From NCBI GenBank assembly GCA_010279815.1, contig QEOQ01000226.1:2324456-2388455 (forward strand): 64,000 nt of DNA, written 5' to 3'. The position numbers and the translations under genes are program-made. Shown here one piece after another: positions 1 to 13,571 of the stretch. A model generated the notes under the pieces. The model saw only the letters and a program-made list of their open reading frames with translations. It made no database searches and was not told where the DNA came from. The DNA is from Brachionus plicatilis. Its lineage: Eukaryota > Rotifera > Eurotatoria > Ploima > Brachionidae. How positions within the stretch are numbered: position 1 is the stretch's first letter; every line of letters begins with the position of its first letter.

Positions 1-600
1 AGTGTTGGTAATCGACTCCAATAGATTGATAAAATTCATAAATCGATTTATTTTTTTTAGTTGACTGTAAATCTACTAATTTATCTCGAAATTAAAGTTA
101 AATTAGCAAAAAAAATAGTTTTTTTTTATAAAAAAAGTCTTTAATAAATTCTCAAATTTCAGATTTAAAAGATATATTTATTTTGGTTATTTAAAACCAT
201 TTAAAAAAAAAGTTACTTAAAAATATGTAAAAATAAGTTATCTAAAAATAGCTTATTTAAAAAAATTAGAAATTGGCTGTTATAGTGGGGCGTCTACGTG
301 CGCCACTACAGACTCAAGTCTCCCACAGCATATTTACTACTACTACTAGATTTAAAAGCTAAAATTACAATTTAACGATTTATTTGAAGCTGTTAAATTA
401 GTTATTATAAAAAAATATTCAAAAATTTAAAATGATTAAAAATTTAAATTTAAAACGATTTAAAATAAAAAAAATTAAACAGAAAACAAAATTTTTGCAA
501 TAAATTTTGACAGGATCCTATGATTTCATTCCAATCGATTCTAAATTCAAAAATTGAATATTCTTAATTTTTTCTAGTTGGCATTTAAAATACTTTAAGT
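1..600. other. AT-rich intergenic sequence
   Basis: No gene is visible. The only non-AT-rich patch is about 282-352, which ends in a short (TAC)n run followed by tagattt. A similar ACT-rich run ends the LINE remnant near 53.3 kb, so this could be the extreme 3' tail of a non-LTR element, but that is a weak inference. Confidence 0.4.
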
Positions 601-609
601 ATTTGTTAT

Positions 610-800
610 TGAACGCCGCACTAAATGCCCAAGAATTTGGTTTTGGTGCCTTAAAAAAAATTTATTTCAATTTTTCAATAAAAATAAAATTGAACTATTG
701 TTGGCATAGATTCCGCGATCATGCCATCTTATCTATCTTAAGGTTTGAAAATCCAATTTTTTTTGAGGCACCAAAAAAATACCCATGGGATTTTAATGCA
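610..800. repeat. Short inverted-repeat element (MITE-like)
   Basis: The left arm (about 612-651, containing gcactaaatgcccaagaatt and ggttttggtgcctt) is roughly the reverse complement of the right arm (about 765-800, containing aggcacc). The same arms occur in a better preserved copy at 21847-22090, so this is a decayed member of a dispersed family. A 77-codon open frame across it is incidental. Confidence 0.6.
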
Positions 801-1678
801 ACATTAAAAATGGTATTTAAAACTTATGAATGCTAAAATTTTAAAATTTAGATTTTGCAATTATTTCTGTAAATTTAAAGATTGAAAGGTCGTAGAAAAA
901 TATTGATTAGTTCTTATTTTATTTGTACCCTAAAACTTAATAAAAAATAGAATCAGAAATTTTAGAAACTTTAAAAAAATTGCGATTATTATTTTTTAGT
1001 GATGTATCAATTCATAGAAAAATTAATTTTCTGAAAATAAATAATACAAAACAAATTCTTGGAATAAATTTTTTTCAATTAAAATTTTCGTATTTTGTAA
1101 AGAAAAATTTAAAAATTTTTAAATTTATTATTTTTTAAAAATTTCTAGAGACTATTATTCTGAAAAAAATCCTATGATTAATTTTCAATGAAATGTTTTT
1201 CTATTTTTTATTCCATTAAAAAATTCTATGAAAATAACTCTATGAAATAAAATAATGAAATAATTATTCTAAGAAAAAAAATTCTATGAATTGAGCGTTC
1301 ACCAATTTTTTTACACAATTTTATAACCTAGTCATAACCTAGTTTTTTTTTAAAAAATAAAAATTTTAAACTGATTTTTTAACGAAATAAAAATGAATTG
1401 AAATTATATCTTAAATATATGCAATAAATTTAGTATATTTTTTATTAATTAACTTTCCTATTTTAAGATGATAACCTTGTAACAAGTTATTTTAAAACCA
1501 AAGGACGCAAAATTGGTTTTTTGTCATTAATGCGCTATTTTAACAAAAACTATTTGCCAACAATTCAAAGCAGAAAAAGCTATTAGCTTTTAAAAATTTG
1601 TAAAAATAAAATAAACATTTTTTTAAAATTATTAATTTTTATTAAATTAGATAAATAAACAATTTAAAATTTAAAAAT
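801..1678. other. AT-rich intergenic sequence downstream of CFAP43
   Basis: This stretch is the 3' flank of the minus-strand CFAP43 gene. I see only A/T-rich low-complexity sequence and no convincing gene or repeat. Confidence 0.5.
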
Positions 1679-4600
1679 TTAAAATTCAATTTGTACCAAT
1701 GCTGGAAAAGTTTTCATACGTAAACGCTCCACTTCCGAGCGCAAGAAAGCAACTTCTTGAGCCTGAGCTTTTGCCAGATCGACCAACTTTCGTCTCTGAA
1801 TAATCTGCTGAAACTTCTCTTGTCTTATAGTATCGATTGTTTTTCCGGCTAGAAAAATACAAAATTTTTTATTTTATAACAAAAATTTATAATTTTTACT
1901 CATTTCTTCATTAATGTGTTTTCTATCATGCAACGAAATATTATTTTCTCTCAAATTATCATCAAATTGATCATTATTATTAGCTATCTTGATCGATTGG
2001 TTGCGAATTTCATTTAATTTCTTATTCTTGTTTTTGTAAACCTTTTCATATTGCTTAAAAAAATTATCAATATTAAATCCCCATTGAAAATCAATTGAAT
2101 TACTTTAGCTTGATAAGCAATAGTTTGTTCCAGGACAGCGATATCTTTTTGCTTCTTGGAATCATAGTCCTCAGAGTTTAAGAACTATTTTTTTTTTATT
2201 AATCCAATTTGTTTTAAATTTTATTTTAGGAAAAAAATTACTTCTTGAACTTCTCGAGTTAATTTTAGATAGGTGATATCTCTTTGCTTGGTGTTGTAAT
2301 CCTCGATAATCATTTTCATCTTTTTGTGTTCCCTGCAATTAATTTTAACTTTGAATTTACTTTTTTTTAATTTTAATAAATAGAACAAACCATTCAAGTT
2401 GTCTTATGCCTTTACGGAAGTCTTTTGAGTCAACCATAATGGAAATTTTTTGTTTGCCATGACTTTGAATGATCTTGTTCAAAGACTCGACCACTTTTCG
2501 ATCAATCAGCAGACAGTTTTTGAAGTTGTGAACATATGCACCTGGATTAATCTCAACTTGGCCTTGCTTCATCAATAATTGTACCTCTAGGTTATGATGA
2601 GCTTTTAGTCTTAGTTCCTGGATTCTAAAAATTATTTAAATAAGCCCGCGTAAAATAATAAATTAAAAAATAAGTACGCCAAAGCATTCTTGGAATATTC
2701 TTCTATTTCTTTGCGTTTATTTTCATCTTCATCAATTCTTTTTTGGAGATAAAGGCTCATCTCGTTCAAATTTAAATTTTTGATTCGCAGTGCATCTTCC
2801 ATTTTAATCTTATTCCTTCTTACAGAAACAAATCTTTCCCATACAGAAGTGTCACATCCAGCTGGTGCATTATCGTACTTATCCAAATCTCTCAGACTCG
2901 CCTCAGTGTCCGCATTATTAAAATAGACCTGTTGAGCAGTGGATGGCCTATCTGAAAAAGGGTTGTCGGCTCCGAGCTCTGGTACATTGGTCGGAACTGG
3001 GTTAAGATTTGTCTTGTTAACTGCTGCTCTTTTACTAGAAAAAGTTAAATTATTATTTTTTAAATTAAAATTCAAAAATTACCTGGAACGTTTTTTGTAA
3101 AGTTTGAGTAGCTGTTCGCGTACAGATGCGGATACATCTGAAAATTCGCGCAAAAATGCCTTATCTTGAGATTTTTCCTCGGCTGTCAAAATATCCAACT
3201 CTTCTCGGAATGACTCTAAGGATTTTTTCAAGTGCTGAATTTCTTGAGTTATTTCTTTTTTTCCTTCCTTTAATTTTTCCAGCTTGGAATTTAATTGATT
3301 ATCATATGTTTCGAGTTCAGTGTCCACTAACAGTGAGTTAAACAAACGAACGATCTTGAGCTCTTCCTTTAAAAAAATTTTAATAAATTTTTTTTTAATT
3401 GATAATAAAAATTACCTGATAAATGGCTTGTTGAGTTTTGACTTTGCGCAAGTGCAAACTATAGAGAACACTGTCAAAATTGGTATAGCATTCAGCAATT
3501 TGCTCATTTATTTTACCAATTTCAGCAATCAATTGCTAAATTTAAATTCAAATCAATAATAATTAAAGTAAATTTAATTTTTTTTCTTAATTTTGTTTTA
3601 ATTTTTTTGTAATTTTTCATATTTAACCTTATTTATTTTTTCCTTTTGATTTTTATCTAACTTTATTTTTATTTTATATTTTACTCTGAAGGAGCTTTAG
3701 TTCGGTTCAGAAAACCATTAAATAAATAAAAATAAATAAAAAAAATTGAAATTTTGAAAAGCTTTAATAAATGTAATTTTATTATAAATTTTTGTTAAAA
3801 TAACTTAAAATTTTGAGTAAAAAAATTTGAGTAAAAAACTTGGAAAAAAATTTTTTGAACTCAGTTAAGGAACTGCTTACGAAACATTACTTTCTTTTGA
3901 AGAAAATTGTGTTATGGAGTATTTAATTCATTGATATCTTAACGAAAATTTTGAAGAAAGAAAAGTTGACTGTTTAGAACAAATATCCGGAATGACACTG
4001 GGACATTAATTGTTGTTGTTAAGTTCGTTTCAATTGGGTTCTTTGCCAATAACTTTTGAATGTAATAAAATAAACTGGTCCTGGTCTATGTTAACTGTAA
4101 AAAGTTTTTTACACCTCAAGTCTGTAAAATGGCGTACAAACTTATGCATTTTGCACTCCATTAAAAATGATTTAAATAAGGTGAGCTAATACTTTGCCCA
4201 TTCAAATAAATTCAAATATTTAAACATGTCAAACCTCTTACTATTTCAACATATTGTTTTAATATTATTTAGACTTATTTATCCTTTTTTTTATATTTTA
4301 TTTTATCTTATTTAACTTTATTTTAATTTGTTTTCATTCCATACAAAAGTTATTAGCAAAGAACGGAATTGAAATGATCGAATTGAAACGAACTACACAA
4401 CCCCACATTTTTTCAGGTTCTCAGATTCGTATTGATGATTCAAAAAAATTAAGAAGGAAATTTGGCATGAAACTAAAAAGAGCCCATTTAAAATGTTAGA
4501 CAGAAATTTAATCTAAATTTTTAATTTGAGTATCGTTTAAATGCTTTATTTGAATTTTTGATAATCGAATTTAAAGTTATTAGAATTTTGTTCGAATACC

Positions 4601-7600
4601 TCATTTATAATTTTTTTTGAAATCTTTTTTGACTTGAACTTAAAAATTTTTCCTGTGCCAATCAATTTATTGACTAACGCAAAGAATAATTAGATTAATT
4701 CTTGAATTTTCACTTCAAAATTGAATTTGAAAAAAAATTAAATTAAAAAAATCAAGCATCTTATTGGGATTAAGCTTTGATTAATTTTTATTTTAATACA
4801 AATTAAATTCAAATATTTTAATATCATTCAAAATAGAATTATTTTTCATCATTATTTCACCTGTTATTTAAATTAAAATATTTTTTCTAACAAAATCTTG
4901 CTAATTTAACAAAATAATTTTTTTTTTTTAATTTATGGAAGTTCTAATATTTATTCTATATTCCATTTTAAAGTTGTATAGACTTTTTTCTAAAAATTTT
5001 CTTTATTTTTATTTAATACATACGAGGCTGAAATTATTTAAATAATAATAAGTAGAATTTTTAAAATTTTAATGTTTATTTAACTCTTTTTTTTTAAATT
5101 TGAAAAATTTTCTAAAAAATTTGTGAACCCTATTTGAATCTGTCCTTTTTTAAGAATTGCTGACCTAGAACTAATCTGCAATTACCTTGTAATAACAAGA
5201 ACAAATTTAGTAAAACGCTTGAATTCAATTTTAAAAAATTTTGATTCAGGAATTTTTAATATCTAAAAAAGAAGAATTGATAAAGCAAGCAAAATGATTA
5301 TCCTGTTTCCGGTTACAATCATTATGTTAAAATACTGAAAATTTTATTTAAAATGATAATATTACTTTTCTTAATTTTTCCCTTTCTTCATTCAACTCTT
5401 TAACTTTTTGCTCATATGTCTGATAAATCTTTTTCTCTTCAGCAGTCCACTCTTCCTTTGACTTTTCATGAACAAATGAAGGAACAGGAATGTCCTTTAA
5501 AAATTAAAATTTTAAGAAAATAAAAATCAACTAAAATTTTAAAGCAAATTATTTACCTTTTTAAGTTCATCTTCTCGTCTAATCTGGAGAACACCACTCA
5601 TCATATCCATTAAAGCGCGCTCTCTCCAATTGTCCAACTTTTCCAATTCTCGCCTTCGAGCTTCTTCGGCCAATTGTTCCTCCAATTGTTTTCTTTGCTC
5701 AGGCGACAAATATTTTTCAACCTGAATCTCATTATCTTTAACTTCAAATAAAAGCTCGGGATTTTCAGCATCACCAAATTGGGGCTCGACTAGCTGCTGC
5801 TCTTCGTTCAAATCTAAATATATCTGCTTGAGTCTTTGATTTTTTTCTTTGATTTTGGCAATCTCTTGCTGCTTTCTTTGCATAACATTGGCAAATTCTT
5901 TGTTAAAATTTTCCTTAATTCGGTACAAAGCATCTTGAATTAGAATAATCTGAATCCATTTTTGTTCCCTAGTAAACAATTCAAACTGGTGATAGAACAA
6001 ACTGGAATCACCATTAAATAAAGGACCTATTGAACCTTTATATGACAACTGGGCCAAATTTGGGGATAAGTAATTGTTCGAATTCTGTCCACTGGCATTG
6101 CTCAAATTGTCTCCGTCTTTTTGTTCTTCTTCATCAAGCTCGGCCTAGTTGACAATTAGAATTTACAAAATCAAGCAATTTACAAAATTACCAATTCAGT
6201 AATGTTTTCCTTTTTCATTTGTTCAGTGGTTAGTTCATTGCGGGTTTTTTGCGCCATTAATTCAATGCGCCGAATTTTTCTGAATCTTTCTAGAGCATTA
6301 AGTTCTTCCTGGCTTCTTTCTCGTAAGGAATAGTTTTCTACTAATAAATTGTTATTAAAAGCCTTAAGAAATAATTTAATAGTTTATAACAAAATTTTGT
6401 TGTTGATTACTTTTATCCCACGACCCTTAACTTTCATTTCATCCCAGCATTCTTTTTTTATTTTATCTCTGACAAAAATTTTGGCCAAATTGTCAAATTC
6501 AGTATCATCTTTTATCTAAAAAAAATTAAAGACCAAACATTTATAGTTCCAAAATTTACTTTTAAAACTTGGTTGTCAGCTTCTTTGTGTAGTCGCTCAA
6601 GCTCTTCAAGATCCAAATAAAATTCATGTTCTTTTAGTCTCGCTAAGTCTTCGCGTTCCTTATTAACTTCCATCAATTCATTCAATTGAACTTTGATTTC
6701 ATTCAAGCCACTGATTATTTCTTTTTTCATTGGCAAATAGATCTGGTCTTGCTCGACAAAGAACTTGGAATTTTTTTAAAGAATTAATTTATTTGATTAA
6801 GAAATTTCATTCTCCTAATATCATTCAAAGATTGTTTATTTTCTCTGGAGCCGAAGTGTTTTTTTTAATTTTTGTAAAAAATGTTCATCCTTGAAAATAT
6901 ATTTGGTATTACATGAGAGGATAAAGTGTATGCAAGTGCAGTGGCATAGCCAGGGGGACTAGCAGGGGCTAGAGCCCCTCCATTCAAAAAATCGGAGGGG
7001 CTGAGCCACCCCAATTTTAAAGTCAAAATTTAATAAAAATAAAAGCTAATAATAATAAATTTTTAGACGTTTTTGTGATAGTGATGATGAAATAGATGAA
7101 CAAAGTACAAGTTCAAATGTTCATGAAAATTTTTATCAAGTTTATATAAATTTAATTGATATTATTCACAAAAATATTGATAACAGATTTGATTTTCAAA
7201 ATATTAACCCCATTTCTACTATCTTTTCGATAATAACTAGTGAAGAAAAGCTTGACTTAGAAAAAGTAAAAGAAAGTTTGAGTTATTTTTTATATATTAT
7301 AAATAAAGATAAGTTATTTGTAGAAACGACTAAAGAGTTGGCTAAGAAATTCTATGGGTCAAGAAAGACTTTCTAATGTTGCTTTACTAAATATTGAGTC
7401 TGATGAGACAGACAAACTGAATGTTGAACAAATCTTAGAAATATTTGTTTCTAGAAAAAATAGAAAACTAAAATTTTTTTGAAGTTGTTATTAATAGTTG
7501 TCGATTATTTCAAACTTTTTTTATAAACAAAAAAGTAATTTTATTCGCCTATAATGTTGTTAAATAAAATAATACTTTTTTTAATCCTTTTTTAAATTTT

Positions 7601-10600
7601 TAAATTTGCAACTTTTCTCCATAAAAGCTAAAATTTCACCTAAAAAGGTACAATTAACAACAATATTTAAAAAAAAAATTTAGGAGGTGAGCCCCCAGTC
7701 TGAAAAAACGTGGCTACGCCACTGTGTAAGTGAATAAATAGCGTATAGTTTGCCGAAAACTATAGGCTAGGTTGAAAAGTTCAAATTGGAATACTTTGAG
7801 ATTTAGATTTATATTTCATTAAACATAAAAATTTTGAAAAAAAAAAAATTTAAAACTTGCTTTTTATCGAAACTGAGCGTAATTTAAATTGAAATTAATT
7901 AAATTTTCTTACAAAAAGAAACCAGTAGATAAGAAAAAAACATCTCAAGTCAGAGATCTTAATTGGCTTTGACTTTTGACCAACTTTGACAAAATTATAT
8001 ACGTCTATGGTAAGACTACACTTAGAGTTTGGAGTGCAAGTCTGAAATCAAAGTAAAAATGGATGTTAATGCAAAAGAGAAAGAACAGGAACAACTAGAA
8101 AAATCCCGTTGACTTCGAGAGATGCATCTAATGAAATAAGATGAACGTGAAAGAAGAGCCAAAGAATTGAGATGCTTAAATTTTTGTTTGTTCCGAATTG
8201 AAATAGGTTGCCTGAGAACGAAGTTATTCATATCAGGAAATGAGTCAAAACATAGAATTTAATTTACTAAACACGTATAACAACATAGTATAATTAAGAA
8301 CATATTAAAAGGAACATAAAGTAAAAATTCGAGTATATATAAGACCAAAAGTTTTTTCATTATATAAAAATAGAATTTTTACTGTGATAAAAACAGTGTA
8401 ATTTGCAAATGAGAAAATTTTTTTCAATATTTGCCAAGGCATTGTGAATTTTGATACAAAAAACAAGATATTTAAAATGCCAAAGCTTAAGTTCTCACGG
8501 ACCAACAAATGTTCTGTATACTGTAGCAATTGATACTTCCCCTAAACAACCAGTATTCTGATTCTGTAAAACTTTGCAAAAAATATGCAAAACTCAGAAA
8601 ATTATGGATATGGGATCGTATATAATCAAACTCAAATATAAGTGGCGCTACAGAGGGTGTATCGGCTGACACAATTTACAAAACCATTTTTTGGTCCGTC
8701 AGAACTTAAGCATTTGCATTTTTAATATTCTATTTTTTTTTGGTTATCCCTAAAAATGGGAAAAATCTGAATGGAATTCGGGAGCCTAAAATACAGAAGC
8801 GGAAGAGAGAGACCTAAATTGTGGAAGCGGAAAAATTTTTTATTTTAGTTTACTTATTTTTAAAAAAAATTTAAGCTATTGAACAAGTAAATCTAATTGA
8901 CGGTAAAATTCTTATTTGAAAAAAATTATTTTATGTACATGTCCGAACAAAACCATAAACTAAGTATACTATCAATTTTTTTTACATTTGGCTTGAGACA
9001 TTAAATATGTGAAACATTTTCACAGTTCAAACATTTTATAGATTAAAAACATAATAACTCAATACAAAATATGCAGTTATTTGCAATTTTGCTCGCATAG
9101 ATTTTTAAATAAAGATCCTTAATCATAGAAATCAACTGAAACCCAATTTCATCTATAAATTTATTAGTATTTAAAATCTTATCAGCATGCTGAAGTTAAA
9201 TCAAAAATTCTGCCAAGGTTTGCATTTTAATTGTCTAGAATATTGTATAGAAGCCATTTGAATTACCGAGTCATCAATATCATTTATCTTTTTATTATTT
9301 TTTATTACTTCAATGTCAGTTTCAAAATTTTCTCTTTATTTTCAACCCGATTTGGTATTGCCTTTAGCTTTTGCTCTTAATTTAGTAAGAGTTATAAAAT
9401 TTTTTTTGGCCTCATAGCTTTGACCAATACTGATTTGGTAAGCTATTATATTAAAGCTATTAATTTTTTTAATTCAAATTAAATAAAAAAATTTCAAAAG
9501 TTTTTTTAATAGATAAAATTCTGAAATTATATCTTTTCGTATCCACATTTTAGTTTTTTAGATTCAGCTTCTGCAAATTTGACAACTTCATGACTTGGAT
9601 TTTAAATTCTTTAATATAAACGAAAGTTGTGTCAAAGAAATTTAAAGAATGAAAACTTTTTTTATTTTTAATCATTCAACTCTATTAATATTGATTATTA
9701 ATTATCATTTAATTAAATCAATAAATTTATTTTTTTTATTTTAATTGATTCTACATTTTTAAAAATAAAGTAAATTAAATGCATTATTTTTTTAACACGT
9801 TTCAATAAAGAGCCCGATATCAATCGAAAAAAATATTTTTGGGTCACATTTAGGAAATATTTTTTCATATCAATTACAGTGGTGATTTCACATCAGTATT
9901 TTGAAAAAATGTCTTTTTTTTTTCCAAAAATCGAAAATTTAAGAGAGCTTTTTTTTTCATAAATTGGTCAAAAAAATAGTTATTTTTAAATTGTTATAAA
10001 AAAAAGCTTTCTTAAATTTTCGATTTTTGGAAAAAAAAAACGTAATTTTTCGTAAAATACTTCTTTTTCACTTTTCGGATTTTACGTAAAATGTGGTAAA
10101 TTTTGGTTGATTTACGGTATTTTACGTAATTTTTCGTAAAATACTGTTATCAAATCACCACTGTAGATGTGTTGTATTGTTTTAATTTTTTAATTTTTAC
10201 CTCTTTTTCTTTTAATTCATACCAAGTGACTCCATTTGTTTCATTTCTGTAGTTACTTTCGATTTGAGCTAAAGCTGATCTATTTACATCTCCTTCAACT
10301 GAGGCCGACTTTAATACACGAATAGTTGATTCATTTGTAAGGCTTTGTAAAAAAGTTAAATTTAATGAAACTTCATTTAAAATTATAATTTACTTCCAAT
10401 TAAATAAACTGACAGTATTATCATATCCGCTAATTAAAATGGAAGTCGGATCGCTGTGAAATCTTGCCATAGAACAGCCTCCATTGCTGAAATGAGGCCC
10501 TTTGATTTCAACAAACATTTTCTGAAAATTTAATGAGTTAAGTTTTTTTCCAAATTAACAAAGCCTACTGGATCTGATGTTTTTCTCACAGAAATAGTTC

Positions 10601-13571
10601 CATCAATTCCTGCTGTGAGAAAAAATTGTTTGTTGTTTGTTGTGGAAAAGCATCCGTAGCCAAACTCATGACTTCCTACAAGTTCAACAAGATCCAAAAA
10701 CAATTGTTTCTTAAAGTATTTTGAATAAAAATAAGCCACAAAAAATTTAAATTTTATTACTGTTTTTCTGGTAGCATCATTTTCCAAGATAGTAAATTTT
10801 GCCAAAAATCTATCACAAAATGCAACTACATAATGTTTAGAAGTGAGAACCAAATCGCTAAATAAATAATGACTGTATATCATGTGTTTATTGATCGACT
10901 CGTCTTTAAAATCCAATTTTTTTGAATTATAAATTTTGCTTTTCTCTAAAATTTAAATCTTTAGCTTTTGAAATTATTTTTTTTGATTAGTGAAGTTACC
11001 TTGGAAAATGCCAAAGTTGAAATCAAACACCAAAAATTTACAAGCTAATTTGAGTCTAAATTCTTGATTAATGTAGTCATAATTTGGAGTTGAAGATGAT
11101 TCAATGTAGTCAAGACGAGTGATTACCGAGTCTGTTTGAACATTTTGCATGAGAATGTTATGCAAATGAAGTGATTGCTGGTAAGCTTGAGACTTTGGAT
11201 CCGAAATGTTTATTGCGCTTTGAGGGTTTTCTGAAAGGAGCTTTTTTGTTGAATCCCATGTAGCAGTGTCACTTAAGCCAACGACAACACGAGTTGAAAT
11301 TGTCTTTGAATCTTCCATGATTGAATCGAACATGTCTGTACAAACCACCTCGCCATCAAATTCTTTCATTTTACAATTAAAACAAAATAAAAGACTAAAA
11401 TTTAATTTCTTATTTACCCAAATATCCTAAGACATAAAAACCTGGTGTGAACTTCGAGGACTTGGCAAAATCAGTGACAAGTCTTTGGTCTAAATTTAGC
11501 AAAATTTCTTGTACAGAATCTGTAAGCCGTGTGTCAATCAGAAATATTTTGTTATCTTCTCCAATTGAGATTAAAATTGTCCCGCTTGAATTAAATCTAA
11601 AAAGCATAAAATTTAAGAAAAACTTATTTTTTCGGTTGAAAAAAATTTTACTTAAGAATTTTAATTTTTCTAGTATGGAGAAAAATATTTTCATTAATTT
11701 TTGGATGTAAATAATTAGAAAAATCGATGAAAATAAGATGTCCATCAGATGTTCCGACAACAACTAGTGGCATCGAAGGATGGGAAACAATGTATGAACA
11801 CTAATTAAGAAAAAAGATAATTAAAAAAATATTCGAATTAATACATTTACCTCTTTTTTTAAATGAACACGATTTACAATAGTTCTTTTTTTTGAGCTCC
11901 ATATTTGAACAGTTCCGAATTCTTTTAGAACCAGAAAATTTTCCGAATAAGGATTTAAATTTGTTAATCCAACTACTCGTCCTGCATCATAATTTACTAT
12001 AAGATCAAGTCGTTTGTCATTAGGATTTCCAAGCTGATTTGAAACATCCAATTTGAAGCTCAAAACTTCCTTGTCAGATAAGCTCAGTTCATGGAATAAT
12101 TTTTCACAGTCAATCAATTCGATTCCCTTTTTGAAAAAAAATAAATAAAAACTTAATAAAAAAAAATTTAAAACAAATTTTACTTTATTAGTGCTCACAA
12201 TTAAATGGTTAAATTTTGTGTTAAAACTTAAATTAGATATAAAATTTGTGCAGCAGTCTATGGCCTTTACAATTTCAACGGGCCGATCTACTTTATTTTT
12301 ATTTACGCTCAGTATTTCATGACCATCGAACAGCCTTATAAAACCATCCTTGAAAAAAAAAAAGTTTATTAAATTTTTTTTTAAATTTAGGTCTATTTAC
12401 TTCACACAAGACAAATAGAGCTTGACGGTGTAAACTCATTTTGATTATATGATTATTCTGATTCAGTTCAAGTAAATTATTCTCTTCTAAATTTGGCTTG
12501 TAGATACATTTTACAGAACCATCGTTCAAACAATACTAAAAAAATTAGAAAATTAAAATCTAATCTTATAATTTTAAATTTACTTTAAAAATATAATTTT
12601 CACTAGTAGATATCAAAAATTCATCTATATTTGACCAACAAATAGCCCTAAGAAAATGTCTTTTTCGTTGGTCAAGAATTTCATCCACAAGATGCTCATA
12701 ATTTTCGGGCAGATTAGCGATGGAATTTTTTGGGTAAGTAAATTCATCTATAAATCCAGAACCGATTTCTTCTTCCATAACTTGATCATCAGTCAAAGGC
12801 AGCAGTAATCTTGTGTTGTTGGTTTTGAACCGATGATTGTCAAATTGTTCCAATTTCCACACATTAATTTCAGTTTTATATGCAATTGTCAAATTTCTCC
12901 AATTAGTCGGAGAAAAGCAAACAAAATCAGGATACATAAGACTTTCATTCAAATTGATGGTAGCAATTATTTGTCCGTTCATCCAATTCCTTTATAAATT
13001 TTTTTTAAGTTTTTTTAAATTTTATTTTTATAATTTTCTACCAAACAATCACTTTTAAGTTGGGAATGGCTGATAAAGTTAAAATTGCTTCACCATTCGA
13101 AAATTCAATCATCAAATATTCGATATCAGCTCCATCTAAATTTTTGAAATTTATTGTTTTTTAAATTTATTAAAAAAAACGAACCTAAAAGAACAGATTG
13201 TTCTTTAATCTTTTTGTCAAAGTCATATATGTAGACTTTGGGAAACAGTTGAGTTTCACTAAAAGCAAATTTGTTAATGACAGGATTAGCAGTCAAAAGT
13301 GAAATTGCATTGAGGCCTTGGTTGGAATTGAATGTGGGAGGAATGAAAGTCGAAATTTCTTTGGTTTGGGTGTCAAAGAACTTAAAGATCGAACCACATG
13401 TGTAAATAATGGTTGTGTTATTTACGAAAAAAGCTTTTTGACCATTGTATGAATCGGTCCAGCTTGGGTTGGTTAAATTAATTAGATGATTTTATTTAAT
13501 TAGATTAATTTCATCAAACTTACAGGTTTTTTATGTCGCCTAGCTCAAGACTCGGCTCTAAAAGTGCCATC
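1679..13571 (-). CDS. CFAP43: Cilia- and flagella-associated protein 43 (WD40 plus coiled coil)
   Basis: CFAP43 is an axonemal protein of motile cilia that works with CFAP44 in the tether/tether-head of inner dynein arm f. I assembled about 27 exons by eye, giving roughly 1,750 residues (human is about 1,665). WD40-like exons run from 13.57 to 10.2 kb; exon 4 (12584-12989) carries the family pattern FSPTNWRN..INVWKLEQ. Charged coiled-coil exons run from 6763 down to 1679. The C-terminus is highly diagnostic: RRKLVDLAKAQAQE, then EVERLRMKTFPALVQ, stop at 1679-1681. Another conserved block, near 2400-2580, ends DSKDFRKGIRQLEW. Most introns are 45-60 bp; two large ones (about 3.54-5.36 and 6.76-10.2 kb) hold repeats. 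The start is uncertain: the ATG at 13569-13571 is out of frame with the rest of exon 1 by one base at the A5 run 13560-13564. Confidence 0.93.
3650..3735 (+). repeat. Dispersed repeat end with GGAGCTTTAGyTCGGT motif
   Basis: This piece lies in a CFAP43 intron. It has a T-rich lead (tttattttatattttactctg), the motif gaaggagctttagttcggt, then an (aaata)n tail. Closely similar sequence occurs at 54545-54635 and, reversed, at 53535-53590; a more distant reversed match is at 37105-37170. It looks like the terminus of a SINE or other small dispersed element. Confidence 0.55.
4013..4403. repeat. Inverted-repeat element (MITE-like) in CFAP43 intron
   Basis: The left end (ttgttgttaagttcgtttca, then ttctttgccaataactttt) is matched in reverse complement by the right end (aaaagttattagcaaagaac, then gaaacgaactacacaacc, to about 4403). 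Arms are about 60 bp and imperfect. The interior is AT-rich without coding potential, as expected for a non-autonomous DNA element. Confidence 0.6.
6939..7724 (+). mobile_element. Decayed hAT-type DNA transposon inside CFAP43 intron
   Basis: The ends are inverted repeats: cagtggcatagcca on the left and, reversed, cagtggcgtagcca on the right. The flanks tgcaagtg (6931-6938) and tgtaagtg (7725-7732) form an 8-bp target duplication with one mismatch, the size typical of hAT. The interior encodes, with a frameshift near 7350, the tail of a hAT transposase. One frame has CDSDDEIDEQ followed by IIHKNIDNRFDFQ; the other ends in GQERLSNVALLNIESDETD, which resembles the C-terminal dimerisation region. 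Most of the transposase is missing, so the copy cannot be autonomous. Confidence 0.82.
8470..8728. repeat. Inverted-repeat element in CFAP43 intron
   Basis: The left arm (about 8472-8510, with gcttaagttct and cggaccaa) pairs with the right arm (about 8688-8728, with ttggtccg and agaacttaag). The arms are about 35-40 bp with a few mismatches. The interior shows no transposase. The open frames crossing it on the minus strand are probably incidental. Confidence 0.6.
9877..10163. repeat. MITE with CAGTGGTGATTT ends and TA flanks
   Basis: The element begins cagtggtgattt and ends aaatcaccactg, flanked on both sides by TA (9875-9876 and 10164-10165), consistent with a Tc1/mariner-type target duplication. 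A second, internal inverted repeat surrounds the centre: about 9930-9960 (aatcgaaaatttaaga) and about 9993-10030 (tcttaaattttcgattttt). The 287-bp interior has no coding potential. Confidence 0.72.

Noticed and set aside
603..836. A 77-codon plus-strand open frame
   Set aside because: It crosses an inverted-repeat element that recurs at 21847-22090 and has no ATG at its beginning; it is a by-product of the repeat.
8030..8230. Plus-strand stretch MDVNAKEKEQEQLEKSR then LREMHLMK as a gene remnant
   Set aside because: Two stops in a short Lys/Glu-rich sequence and no recognisable family; probably chance, or an unidentifiable scrap in the CFAP43 intron.
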